DNA from: Geminicoccaceae bacterium
GTDB taxonomy: Bacteria > Pseudomonadota > Alphaproteobacteria > Geminicoccales > Geminicoccaceae
Direction: 5' to 3'
Assembly (NCBI GenBank): GCA_028285265.1
Contig: JANQPX010000041.1
Coordinates: 1 to 59,946 of the forward strand
DNA: 59,946 nucleotides
In this document: positions 34,702-42,993 of the stretch, one piece after another
Position numbering within the stretch: position 1 is the stretch's first letter
Layout of the letters: the number at the start of each line of letters is the position of its first letter
Translations under genes and position numbers: made by a program
The notes under the pieces: model-generated
The model's database searches: none
What the model saw: only the letters and a program-made list of their open reading frames with translations
What the model was told of the DNA's origin: nothing

Positions 34702-35059
34702 CGTGGCCTACCTGAGATTTTAGCGTGTTGCCTCGTAGGTAGCACAAGCCGACGCTGACGCGGATAGTAAACTGGTACTAGACCTCAGTCGTTAGAGGAC
34801 ATTTTGGCGAATTGTTGCGGTTGCGTGCACATGCAATGTTCCGTCCCGAATCGTGCACGATGCGTTCTAATGCAAGTGTTCATCTCGACTGTCTGAACTA
34901 TCGACGTCCATCGAGATGCCTCGGCTAGACACCAACATCGATCGATGGGGCGGCAAGAACAAACCAGATGTTGCTGACACTGGCCACGCGTGTCAGCGTC
35001 ATCGATTGGACAACCGATACCGCCTGTTTATGCGAACCATCTTGCTTTGTCAGTCGTTG
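34702..35059. other. Intergenic region between the Lon-family and small lipoprotein genes
   Basis: About 360 bp. Bases 34973-34997 form a hairpin (GCTGACAC, 9-base loop, GTGTCAGC) lying 60 bp past the small lipoprotein gene, possibly its terminator though without a U-run. I see no coding frame or repeat. The upstream part should contain the promoter of the Lon-family gene. Confidence 0.35.
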
Positions 35060-35284
35060 CTAACGGCCGAAAAAGGGATTGAGGCCATGTAGTCGGGGCG
35101 CATAATCGGCTTGAGCCAAGGCGATACGCTGTCCGAAGGGAAGGCGGGATTCTTCAAATTGGTGGACGGCTTCAGTCTCAGCAAGTTGTACCGGTGTCGG
35201 TGAAGCACAAGCCGTTGCTAGACCGGCCACCAACAAGATCGTGCTGGCGCGAGACGACATGTTCAAGAATGTTCGGGACTTCAT
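35060..35284 (-). CDS. Small putative lipoprotein
   Basis: 74 residues from the ATG at 35284, with GGAGG 8 nt upstream. MKSRTFLNMSSRASTILLVA leads to a signal region ending GLATACASPTPVQ, a lipobox-like site at Cys26 (the -3 position is Ala, slightly unusual). The mature 49 residues are polar, ending YAPRLHGLNPFFGR. No family is recognised. It sits alone between divergent neighbours. Confidence 0.6.
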   Translation of the reverse strand: MKSRTFLNMSSRASTILLVAGLATACASPTPVQLAETEAVHQFEESRLPFGQRIALAQADYAPRLHGLNPFFGR

Positions 35285-35306
35285 TGTCAGAACCTCCATT
35301 CGTCAC

Positions 35307-35339
35307 GGGCGACATGTAGCTGATTCGTCGCCCTTTTTT
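35307..35339 (+). terminator. Intrinsic-terminator-like hairpin with U-run and no plus-strand gene in front
   Basis: GGGCGAC and GTCGCCC pair across a 13-base loop and are followed at once by TTTTTT on the plus strand. No plus-strand coding gene ends nearby, so it may terminate an untranslated RNA, or act as a leader hairpin of the minus-strand lipoprotein. Confidence 0.5.
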
Positions 35340-35457
35340 GATACTGCACAGAGGCTCCGGCCCCTGTTCAACGTTGTCCGAAGTGTCACCTGCGATCACT
35401 CATCTGGCTGTAATCATTGATTCAGTTCAACGAAATGTGACTGCAGAGGAGGTCGTT

Positions 35458-35538
35458 GTGAGGATCTCCCATGGAGATGTGAAAGAGCTAAGTGTTGAGG
35501 AGTGGACTCGACGCCAGCGTCGGCTTGGAGCATGTTAA
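35458..35538 (+). CDS. Possible 26-codon leader ORF before uvrD
   Basis: GTG at 35458 with a strong GAGGAGG about 6 nt upstream; the product begins MRISHGDVKELSVEEWTRRQ. Its TAA stop overlaps the ATG at 35532, one of two candidate uvrD starts. This could couple translation, but uvrD more likely starts at 35583. Confidence 0.3.
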   Translation: MRISHGDVKELSVEEWTRRQRRLGAC

Positions 35539-35582
35539 CGACGTTTTTTCTGGCAGGTCATAACGAGACAGACATTGGGGGC

Positions 35583-37871
35583 ATGATGGTTCAGGCCGAG
35601 CCCTTGCCGGCTGAGACTGGCGGGTTAGCACCAGGAGCACCGGTTTATCTGCAAGGGTTGAACGAGCAGCAGCGAGCAGCGGTGTTAGCCGAGGACGGAC
35701 CGGTATTGGTTCTGGCAGGGGCCGGGACAGGCAAGACCCGTGTGCTCACCACAAGGCTCGCGCATTTGCTGGTGACCAGGCGGTGTCGCCCTTTCGAAGT
35801 CTTGGCCGTGACATTTACCAACAAGGCTGCACGCGAGATGGTGCAGCGGGTCGGTGATCTGCTCGGTGCCAGTGTCGAGGGTTTCTGGCTCGGTACGTTT
35901 CATGCCTTGGGGGCAAGGCTGCTTCGTCGTCATGCTGAGTTGGTGGGCCTGAAGAGTAACTTCACCATTCTTGATGTTGATGACCAACTCCGGCTGCTCA
36001 AGCAGGTGATCGAAGCTGCTGATCTCGATGCCAAGCGGTGGACGCCCAAAGTGCTTGCGGGATTGATCGGTCGCTTTAAAGACCGGGGACAAACTCCGGA
36101 CAAGGTGCCTGCCTCGGAGATTAGTGACTTTGCGCTCGGGCGAACTCGAGAGCTCTATGAGGCCTATCAAGAGCGGCTTTTGACGCTCAACGCCTGTGAT
36201 TTTGGCGATTTACTGCTCCACTGCCTGACTTTATTCGGTAAGGAGCCGGAAATTCTCAAAGAATATCAGCAGAAATTCAGGGCGATCTTGGTGGATGAGT
36301 ATCAAGATACCAATGTTGCCCAATATCTCTGGCTGCGCCTGCTTGCCCAAGAGCACAAGAACATCACGTGTGTCGGCGATGACGATCAGTCCATCTATAG
36401 CTGGCGTGGCGCCGAAGTCGGCAATATTTTGCGCTTTGAGAAGGACTTTCCGGGTGCGGAGGTTATTCGCCTCGAGCGCAATTATCGTTCGACGGGGCAT
36501 ATTCTGGGAGCCGCTGGCGGTGTCATCACTTATAATCGTGATCGCCTGGGCAAAACTCTTTGGACCGAAGATGAGCCTGGCCTCAAGGTCCAAATTGCCT
36601 CGCTTTGGGATGACCAGGAAGAAGCGCGTTTTGTCGGTGAGGAAATTGAAGCTTATCAGCGCGATGATGGGCAAGGTGAGAAGGGTAAGCTTGCCGAGAT
36701 CGCGGTCCTGGTGCGCGCTGGATTTCAGACCCGCTCTTTCGAGGAGCGCTTTATCAGTCTGGGATTGCCTTATCGTGTAATTGGTGGGCCGCGCTTCTAT
36801 GAGCGTCAGGAGATTAGAGACGCAATCGCTTATCTCCGTGTCATCTCTCAACCAGACGACGATTTGGCGCTTGAGCGAATTATCAATTTACCGAAGCGGG
36901 GCCTTGGAGAGGCAACACTGCAGCTCTTTCGAAAGGCCGCTCGGGAATCTGATGCCAGCCTCTATGGTGCGCTCGGCATGTTGATCGGTACAGATGAGCT
37001 GAAGCCCAAGGTACGAACAACGATCACCCAGCTTCTCGACGACTTTGCACGCTGGCGTGACTTGGCAAAAGACTCGCCGCCGAGGTTCTTGACGGAGACG
37101 GTTCTGGAGGAGTCGGGCTATGTCCAGATGTGGCAGAACGACAAAACCCCAGAGGCACCCGGCCGACTAGAGAATCTTAAAGAACTGGTTCAGGCACAAG
37201 ACGAATTCGAAACACTCGCTGGTTTCCTCGACCATGTTGGCCTCGTCATGGACAACGCCCAGGATCCAACAAGTGATATGGCAACCATCATGACGCTGCA
37301 CAGCGCGAAGGGGTTGGAATTCAAAAGGGTTTTCCTGCCGGGTTGGGAAGAGGGCGTTTTCCCAAACCAGCGCGCCATCGACGATGGGGGCACCAAAGCG
37401 TTGGAGGAAGAACGCCGGCTTGCTTATGTCGGGATCACTCGCGCTCGACGGCATCTCACCATCTCCTATGCAGCGAATCGACGTATCTACAATCAGTGGG
37501 CTGCAAGTGTGCCTTCCCGCTTCATTGAAGAATTGCCAGCTGAGCATACTGAATTTATGCAGCGCCAGACCTTGCAGGAGCCGGCTGCAAGTGGCTGGTT
37601 CGATGATCTTCACAGCCGTTCGCGTGATGGACGTGGCCCTGGTTACAACCGCATGCGGGCGGCAGGCAGAGCGCCCGTCATTGACGGTCAGGCGCGCCTC
37701 CTGGGCAGTGAATTGCCCAAGAGCAAGCATGCCGTCGAGATCGGTCAACGCGTTTTTCACGACAAGTTCGGCTACGGCCGTGTGCTTACGGTTGATGGGA
37801 ACAAGCTCGAAATTGCTTTCGAGAAATCTGGGACCAAGAAAGTGATCGACAGTTTTGTCACGCCAGCCTAA
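35583..37871 (+). CDS. uvrD: UvrD/PcrA-type superfamily 1 DNA helicase
   Basis: 762 residues from the ATG at 35583; an upstream ATG at 35532 is possible. It unwinds DNA 3' to 5' in excision and mismatch repair. All SF1A motifs are visible: Q motif YLQGLNEQQRAAV, motif I LVLAGAGTGKTRVLTTRL, Ia AVTFTNKAAREM, II ILVDEYQDTN, III VGDDDQSIYSWRGA, IV VIRLERNYRSTGHIL, V TIMTLHSAKGLEFKRVFLPG and VI EERRLAYVGITRARRHL. The C-terminal tail (GQRVFHDKFGYGRVLTVDGN) is the Tudor-like domain that binds RNA polymerase in PcrA/UvrD. prmA follows 34 bp downstream. Confidence 0.96.
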   Translation: MMVQAEPLPAETGGLAPGAPVYLQGLNEQQRAAVLAEDGPVLVLAGAGTGKTRVLTTRLAHLLVTRRCRPFEVLAVTFTNKAAREMVQRVGDLLGASVEGFWLGTFHALGARLLRRHAELVGLKSNFTILDVDDQLRLLKQVIEAADLDAKRWTPKVLAGLIGRFKDRGQTPDKVPASEISDFALGRTRELYEAYQERLLTLNACDFGDLLLHCLTLFGKEPEILKEYQQKFRAILVDEYQDTNVAQYLWLRLLAQEHKNITCVGDDDQSIYSWRGAEVGNILRFEKDFPGAEVIRLERNYRSTGHILGAAGGVITYNRDRLGKTLWTEDEPGLKVQIASLWDDQEEARFVGEEIEAYQRDDGQGEKGKLAEIAVLVRAGFQTRSFEERFISLGLPYRVIGGPRFYERQEIRDAIAYLRVISQPDDDLALERIINLPKRGLGEATLQLFRKAARESDASLYGALGMLIGTDELKPKVRTTITQLLDDFARWRDLAKDSPPRFLTETVLEESGYVQMWQNDKTPEAPGRLENLKELVQAQDEFETLAGFLDHVGLVMDNAQDPTSDMATIMTLHSAKGLEFKRVFLPGWEEGVFPNQRAIDDGGTKALEEERRLAYVGITRARRHLTISYAANRRIYNQWAASVPSRFIEELPAEHTEFMQRQTLQEPAASGWFDDLHSRSRDGRGPGYNRMRAAGRAPVIDGQARLLGSELPKSKHAVEIGQRVFHDKFGYGRVLTVDGNKLEIAFEKSGTKKVIDSFVTPA

Positions 37872-37905
37872 CGTCCCTGCCAAATCTTATTGAGCGCGAG
37901 TCACT

Positions 37906-38799
37906 GTGGTTTCATTCTGGAAAAGTAGCTTTGTTGTTCCTGTGCATGCCATTAACCTTTTTCTCGAATCGATTGATGCCGATGCGCTGAGCATCGCAGC
38001 TTTTGAAATTGATGGATCTGAGAATGGCAATGGAGCTCTTTGGCGTTTCGAGATGCTCCATGCAGATGAGCCGGCACGCGAAGACCTGGAGGTCTTGATC
38101 GAGCCATTGCTTCAGCGCGCTGAACTTGATGCCGTACCGATAGAGATCGACTTCGTCCCGGATCAGGACTGGGTTAAGCAGGTACAAGCGGATATGCCGC
38201 CACGCAAGGTGGGGCGGTTCTGGATCCATGGCAGCCATATCGACATGTCGCCTCCTTTGGGAATGGTGCCGATCGAACTCGATGCGGGGCTTGCCTTCGG
38301 TTCGGGAGAGCATGCGACGACTCAAGGCTGCCTTGAAGCGATTCACAGAATTGCTCGCAGACGTCGATTCCGCCGTGTCCTCGACATGGGCTGCGGCGCC
38401 GGCATGTTGGCGATCGCTGCTGCAAAGTGTTGGCCTGTCAGGGGCGTTGCGGCAGACAATGATCCGATGGCAGTGGAAGTCGCGGCCCAGAATATCGTGC
38501 TAAACGGCGTAGCTAGCCGTGTCGACGCCGTTTTAAGTGAGGGTTACGGCAATCCGCAGATCCGTGCTCTTGGTCCGTATGATCTCATTCTTGCCAACAT
38601 TCTTGCTGATCCCCTTTGCACGATGGCTAAGGACTTAGACCGGCATCTGGCGATCGATGGCGTTGCTGTTTTATCCGGTCTGCTCGCCCGACAAGCGGGA
38701 CGAGTCCTAGCCGCACATCGAAGATTCGGCTTACAGCTTCGACGACGGATCGACATTGGCCCCTGGACAACGCTGGAGATGTCGCGCAAGAAAGCGTGA
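37906..38799 (+). CDS. prmA: Ribosomal protein L11 methyltransferase
   Basis: 297 residues from a GTG start with only a weak ribosome site. It trimethylates L11. The N-terminal substrate domain contains DFVPDQDWVKQVQ; the catalytic half has DAGLAFGSGEHATTQGCLEA, then SAM motif I VLDMGCGAGMLAIAAAKCW and the NPPY-like ILANILADPL, all characteristic of PrmA. It follows uvrD by 34 bp, probably in one transcript. Confidence 0.93.
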   Translation: MVSFWKSSFVVPVHAINLFLESIDADALSIAAFEIDGSENGNGALWRFEMLHADEPAREDLEVLIEPLLQRAELDAVPIEIDFVPDQDWVKQVQADMPPRKVGRFWIHGSHIDMSPPLGMVPIELDAGLAFGSGEHATTQGCLEAIHRIARRRRFRRVLDMGCGAGMLAIAAAKCWPVRGVAADNDPMAVEVAAQNIVLNGVASRVDAVLSEGYGNPQIRALGPYDLILANILADPLCTMAKDLDRHLAIDGVAVLSGLLARQAGRVLAAHRRFGLQLRRRIDIGPWTTLEMSRKKA

Positions 38800-38859
38800 A
38801 ATACATCGTGACCCTGCAAGACGCGTGACTGAAAAGCGAGTCTCGCGGCGAGAGGCATC

Positions 38860-38973
38860 ATGAGTACCTTCGGAATCATCTTAATCCTGTTGATCATCGC
38901 CCTCTATGTTCTTGACCAGAAATGGTGGGCGGGCTTTTTGCTCTTCATTTTGGTACTTGCCATCCTGGTCTGA
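38860..38973 (+). CDS. Small membrane protein, 37 aa, two hydrophobic runs
   Basis: ATG at 38860 with GAGAGG upstream. The product is almost wholly hydrophobic: MSTFGIILILLIIALYVLD, a short DQKWWAGF turn, then LLFILVLAILV. It resembles a helical hairpin. No family is recognised. It lies 60 bp after prmA on the same strand and converges on the next gene, whose end is 16 bp away. Good ribosome site and balanced layout support it. Confidence 0.5.
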   Translation: MSTFGIILILLIIALYVLDQKWWAGFLLFILVLAILV

Positions 38974-38988
38974 GCAAAAAAGGACGAC

Positions 38989-39357
38989 TTAATCGTAAAG
39001 CTTTGACGGCAGCTGATCCCGCAAACACCCAACGAACCGGCTACCAACCCGGCTGCTGCGGCGCTCGTCGCACACAATCACCTCACCACTCGTCGGATCG
39101 GTGAGCCAGAGTTTATCGCCGGCACCGAACGCGAAGCGAGACAAGTCGGAACGGTCACCGTTTCCGCTGGAAACCTTGCCGCGCCGAATGGCGCTGCCGC
39201 GCAGTACTGAAGGGAGTCCGTCGTTTACGTCAGTTTTCGTGGTCGTGAAGACGGTGAGTTGCGGGGTCACTTTCACGGCTTCAGCATTGACGGTTCCAGC
39301 CAATGACAAGCCTATGATGGCCGAGCAGGATGCGAGGGCAATCGTCGTCGCGCGCAT
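38989..39357 (-). CDS. Small secreted protein of unknown function
   Basis: 122 residues with a signal peptide MRATTIALASCSAIIGLSLA cleaved near TVNAEA. The mature ~97 residues are beta-rich by composition, with a basic region around SAIRRGKVSSGNGDRSD, then FAFGAGDKLWLTDPTSGEVI and two Cys (IVCDERR and FVGCLRD) that could form a disulphide. No family is recognised. The ribosome site GGAG, 8 nt upstream, lies inside a predicted leader hairpin (39363-39414). Confidence 0.65.
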   Translation of the reverse strand: MRATTIALASCSAIIGLSLAGTVNAEAVKVTPQLTVFTTTKTDVNDGLPSVLRGSAIRRGKVSSGNGDRSDLSRFAFGAGDKLWLTDPTSGEVIVCDERRSSRVGSRFVGCLRDQLPSKLYD

Positions 39358-39362
39358 GAGGG

Positions 39363-39414
39363 CAGCTCCATGTTCACCAAAATTTAAGGTTAATACCTTA
39401 TCATGATGGAGCTG
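39363..39414 (-). promoter_or_regulatory. Nested inverted repeats that would cover the Shine-Dalgarno
   Basis: On the minus-strand message, CAGCTCCAT (39414-39406 region) is followed 34 nt later by ATGGAGCTG, its exact complement, which contains the GGAG ribosome site of the secreted-protein gene. Between them lies a second perfect inverted repeat, TAAGGT-N4-ACCTTA (39385-39400). If transcription starts upstream of 39414, the RNA can fold into a two-tier hairpin masking the ribosome site. Confidence 0.4.
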
Positions 39415-39496
39415 TGCGATTGGTGGCCGGGGATATCACTTTGCCATAGGCAGGTACCCGATCTGGCAAATAGCCAGTTTTCGACCAAGCCTGTTT

Positions 39497-41482
39497 TTAG
39501 TCAAATCGCTTGGTCAGCGCATTGTCGCCGGTCGTCCAGACCCCTTTATCCGTGACCCGTCTTCCGTCGAAGACCAAGTAGCTCTGACGTCCGTAGTGCG
39601 GGAGGGGCCGGAGAAGTGCAGCTAGGGCATCTCCGTCGTTTGCTTCGACAATCAGTGCTGGTGGCGCGCCTTCACGGGAGGCGACCCAGCTTCGTGCCGT
39701 CCCGCGACCAGCGAGCGTGTTCGGCACGGAATTGATGCCTGCTTCCGCCAAAATGGGCCTCAGTTCCTCCGTCAAGCCGACCAACATCAGCGGCGAACTT
39801 GCAATGGCGTCATTGTCGCGACCGGCGAGCTGGATGCCGGTGTCGAGCGTACGAGTCGCGAGTTCTTTCGCCACAGCCTCAATGTCATCGCTACCATTGA
39901 CCGCGATCACTGTGAGGGTGTCGGCATCAAGCGTAACATCTCGAAGGATCGGTGGTGCTTCATCAGCAGCGAGTTGACGGAAAATGTCATGGCGTTGATC
40001 AACACCGATCGATAGCGGCTTTTCGTCGAAGTCGAGCGAAGCCTTTCCTTTGCCGTCGGCGATCCGAACCCGCCGTTCCGTGTCGCCGCTCGCCGTTTCA
40101 ATCTGGATAGGGACCTGCATGTCGTAGTCGACGGAATCGCTCGTAAGCTCGAGATCAAGCCTAAAGCTGCCATTCTGCTCGCTAAGCGCAGCTTTATCGA
40201 GGCTGAGGGCCGGTGCTCCGGATTTGGTTAGCCAAGGTTTAAAAAAATGCTCCAGACTAAGATCGCTGCTGTTTTCGAAGCTTCTTTGGAGATCCGACCA
40301 GCTAGCGGTCCTGAACCTGTGCGCTTCCCAAAAATGCTTGAGACCGGCGCCGAATGCCTCATCGCCGATTTGGTTCCGCAGCATATGGAAAACCATAGCT
40401 ACCTTATTGTAGCCGATGACCTGATCAGCATCATGTCCCTTGCTACGAAACGCTGTGATCGGCCGATCTCGCTCCTTGGGAAGCGCTGCATAGTCTCGGA
40501 GCCAACCGAGACGCATCTGCCAGGCGCTATCAACGCCTTCAGTTTCGGCGAGGCCATAATCGGCCATGAAGGTTGTGAGACCCTCAGCCCAATTGCCTTT
40601 ACTATAATCGACAAACACGCCATTCGCCCACCAATTGTGAAGGATCTCGTGGGCGAGGGACCTCGTTAGCATGAACGGCATATGTAGAATTTGGGATGAA
40701 ATATAGGTCGCACCAGGAAAGCCAAGACCAACTGGGAGTGGAGCCGCAACGATCGAAAATCCGTCGTAGGGATAAGTGCCGATCTTGTTTTCGAAGATCT
40801 CGATATAGCCGCTGGCCTGGTCGAGATAGGCAGAGGCCAAATCTCGCCGCTCTGTGGGGAAGTAGGTACGGAGACGGCGCCCGCGATGCTCGCGCTCGTC
40901 GATCACGAACTTGCCGGCAAAGATCGAAGGCGGTTCCGTCGGCGTCTCGGCCGTGAAGACGGCTCTATAACGGCCGTTGCTCTCCTGCTCTGAGACCAGC
41001 TTGCCGGTTGCGACGGCTCGAAAGCTTGACGGGACATCGAGGGACATTCGATAGGTTACTCTATCGTCTTCGGCTCCAGCGTTGATGAGCCAGCCTATGC
41101 CATACGGCAAGAATGCGTGCCCATTAGCCATCAATGGCGAGAGTCCGCGGCCCGGAGGACTCGGCTCGAGCGATCCGCCATAGGCGACGTCGATGCGATG
41201 CGAGCCTTCACTGGGAAGCATGATCCAGCTCACGCCCTTCTCAAGTTCAGCATCGACCGCCTTGCCATCAACGGTGATCTCGCTGATCGTTAGGCCGGCC
41301 GCTGGTTTGATGGCGAGGTGCTTCCGTCCACTGACGCTGACGCTATCGGTGACATCGAGGTGGCCCGAGTCAGGTTCCAAGATGAGATCAATCTCGTGAT
41401 GGATCGCGGTATCAGCGCGCGCCATCGACGCCGTCATAATGACGACCAGGCACATGCTGGTCAAGGACAAGCGGATCATCAT
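39497..41482 (-). CDS. Exported M1-family (gluzincin) metallopeptidase
   Basis: 661 residues with a signal peptide (about 1-23, ending SMARAD). The zinc motif HEILH is at 278-282 in RSLAHEILHNWWANGVF, with the third ligand Glu in GNWAEGLTTFMADY. The GAMEN exopeptidase motif of classical aminopeptidase N is replaced by PLPVGLGFPGATYISS, as in a bacterial subgroup. The N-terminal beta domain (20-~200) and a C-terminal region after ~420 complete it. It would trim peptides in the periplasm. It starts 9 bp after the ChaN-PDZ gene on the same strand, so the two form an operon. Confidence 0.87.
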   Translation of the reverse strand: MMIRLSLTSMCLVVIMTASMARADTAIHHEIDLILEPDSGHLDVTDSVSVSGRKHLAIKPAAGLTISEITVDGKAVDAELEKGVSWIMLPSEGSHRIDVAYGGSLEPSPPGRGLSPLMANGHAFLPYGIGWLINAGAEDDRVTYRMSLDVPSSFRAVATGKLVSEQESNGRYRAVFTAETPTEPPSIFAGKFVIDEREHRGRRLRTYFPTERRDLASAYLDQASGYIEIFENKIGTYPYDGFSIVAAPLPVGLGFPGATYISSQILHMPFMLTRSLAHEILHNWWANGVFVDYSKGNWAEGLTTFMADYGLAETEGVDSAWQMRLGWLRDYAALPKERDRPITAFRSKGHDADQVIGYNKVAMVFHMLRNQIGDEAFGAGLKHFWEAHRFRTASWSDLQRSFENSSDLSLEHFFKPWLTKSGAPALSLDKAALSEQNGSFRLDLELTSDSVDYDMQVPIQIETASGDTERRVRIADGKGKASLDFDEKPLSIGVDQRHDIFRQLAADEAPPILRDVTLDADTLTVIAVNGSDDIEAVAKELATRTLDTGIQLAGRDNDAIASSPLMLVGLTEELRPILAEAGINSVPNTLAGRGTARSWVASREGAPPALIVEANDGDALAALLRPLPHYGRQSYLVFDGRRVTDKGVWTTGDNALTKRFD

Positions 41483-41491
41483 AGCTGCGCC

Positions 41492-42784
41492 TCAATTCCC
41501 GCCATGGGCATTGTCAGCAGGGAATTTGGCGACGATCTCAATGATCTTACCCTCGCGCTCAATTGACAGCGGCAACCAGGTGCCAGGGGCTTGCTGCTGC
41601 ACAATGCCTATGAGGTCTGACGTGGTTTCGAGCGAAACGCCTGCTGCTTCAACGATCAAATCGCCGTCTCGAATATCCGATGCTGCGGCGATGCTGTCTT
41701 CGACGACCTGCAAGACGCGAACTTGGTTTTCCGCCGTCTCGATCATCACACCAAGCTTGGGGCCGCTTGGGGCTCCAGCAATCTGGCTTAGTGGTGGCAG
41801 GACAAAGAGACCGGAAGCCACTTCCTGAGCATAGACGTCGCAGGATTCCGAAGGTGCGACCGGCATGAAGACCGAGGCATTGTCGATACCGAGGTCTGTG
41901 AGTTGGTAAGGAACCCCGAAACCGCGCTCCAAATGGCCATTGCCGAGCACGCCGACCACGAGCGGCGATCCCTCGCGAGTGCTCGCTTCCGCGAGAGCCT
42001 GTGCCATTGCCCGGTCCCAGGTCGTTTGGACTCTTACGAAACGCTGAAAGCGTGGATCGTCCTTAATGTTCAGGGGTTCGGCTGGCGCGGTCTCCGTATT
42101 GGTTGCTTCCCCTTCATTTGTTTCGGCTTCGGTGTCCTGTGAGCCTGCCTCACTGCCCAAGTTGAGATGCTGGCCAAACGTCTCCGCCAAGCTGTCGAGG
42201 TAGGCATCGACGGGTGTCTTCGGTTCCGTTAGACCGCGTCGTTCGTCTTCAGGAATGTTCTCCAGCCCTTCGTCTCGGATACGGGAAACGAAATCACGTT
42301 CAACATTCAACGCAATCATCGGCACGCGATGAAGTCTGGCAAAATGGAACAGCGGCAAGTAAAGCTCGGGGTCAAACCCCCAATTTGTCGACCAATTCGC
42401 CTCTTCCAGAAACGCGGCCTCTGAAAGCTCACCTGCGATCCAGCGATCGAGTGCTGGCTGGACCGCGCGCGGAAATGACTCGAAGCCAAGTACCACATCG
42501 GGGCGGCGTCCATGAAGCGCGCTGATCACGGCTAACTGCCAGCGATGATGCTCGATATGGGGATGGATTTCTCCAAGCATCACGATTGGCGACTCAGCTG
42601 CGTTCGATATCATCTGATCGTAGGCCTGAATGAGCCCTGTTGCCGGATCGATCCATTGGCCAATCTCGACACAGTTGTGCTCGGCTGATTCATGCGCGGA
42701 CAGCGAGGAAGTAGTCGCGAGTACTAGCATTGCACCGACGGCGAACGACGACGCTATGGCTCGACAAGCTTTCATTGAACGCAA
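41492..42784 (-). CDS. Exported ChaN-like protein fused to a C-terminal PDZ domain
   Basis: 430 residues with a signal peptide ending near SLSAHES. The N-terminal ~290 residues are a ChaN/EreA-like (Tiki) domain: SPIVMLGEIHPHIEHHRWQL carries the conserved E-x-H, followed by VLGFESFPRAVQPALDRWIA and EEANWSTNWGFDPELYLPLF. A variable acidic Glu/Thr-rich insert lies near 215-235; VVGVLGNGHLERGFGVPY ends the domain. A PDZ domain follows (about 335-425; GVMIETAENQVRVLQVVEDS, then DIRDGDLIVEAAG). ChaN proteins bind haem or cleave peptides through metal; the PDZ suggests recruitment of protein ends. It is the first gene of a pair with the M1 peptidase. Confidence 0.83.
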   Translation of the reverse strand: MRSMKACRAIASSFAVGAMLVLATTSSLSAHESAEHNCVEIGQWIDPATGLIQAYDQMISNAAESPIVMLGEIHPHIEHHRWQLAVISALHGRRPDVVLGFESFPRAVQPALDRWIAGELSEAAFLEEANWSTNWGFDPELYLPLFHFARLHRVPMIALNVERDFVSRIRDEGLENIPEDERRGLTEPKTPVDAYLDSLAETFGQHLNLGSEAGSQDTEAETNEGEATNTETAPAEPLNIKDDPRFQRFVRVQTTWDRAMAQALAEASTREGSPLVVGVLGNGHLERGFGVPYQLTDLGIDNASVFMPVAPSESCDVYAQEVASGLFVLPPLSQIAGAPSGPKLGVMIETAENQVRVLQVVEDSIAAASDIRDGDLIVEAAGVSLETTSDLIGIVQQQAPGTWLPLSIEREGKIIEIVAKFPADNAHGGN

Positions 42785-42993
42785 CCTTTCTCGCTCAAGG
42801 GAATGGCCGGCCGGTGCGAGGCCGCTTGGCGGGAAAATGCGCCGCCACGGAAGTCCGCCTCAACTTGCCACCAAAAGCCGAAAAGGCAAGGCTTGGGGGC
42901 TTCAGAGATCGTAAAGAGCAAGCCCGAACGAGAATTCTTATGTGAATTCCAGCCTAAAGCGCAATTGGGATATGCGGAGCGTGACCTTCCTAC

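Noticed and set aside
36231..36851. 206-codon minus-strand frame
   Set aside because: Antisense to conserved uvrD helicase motifs.
37167..37883. 238-codon minus-strand frame
   Set aside because: Antisense to the uvrD 3' end; arises from codon bias of the true gene.
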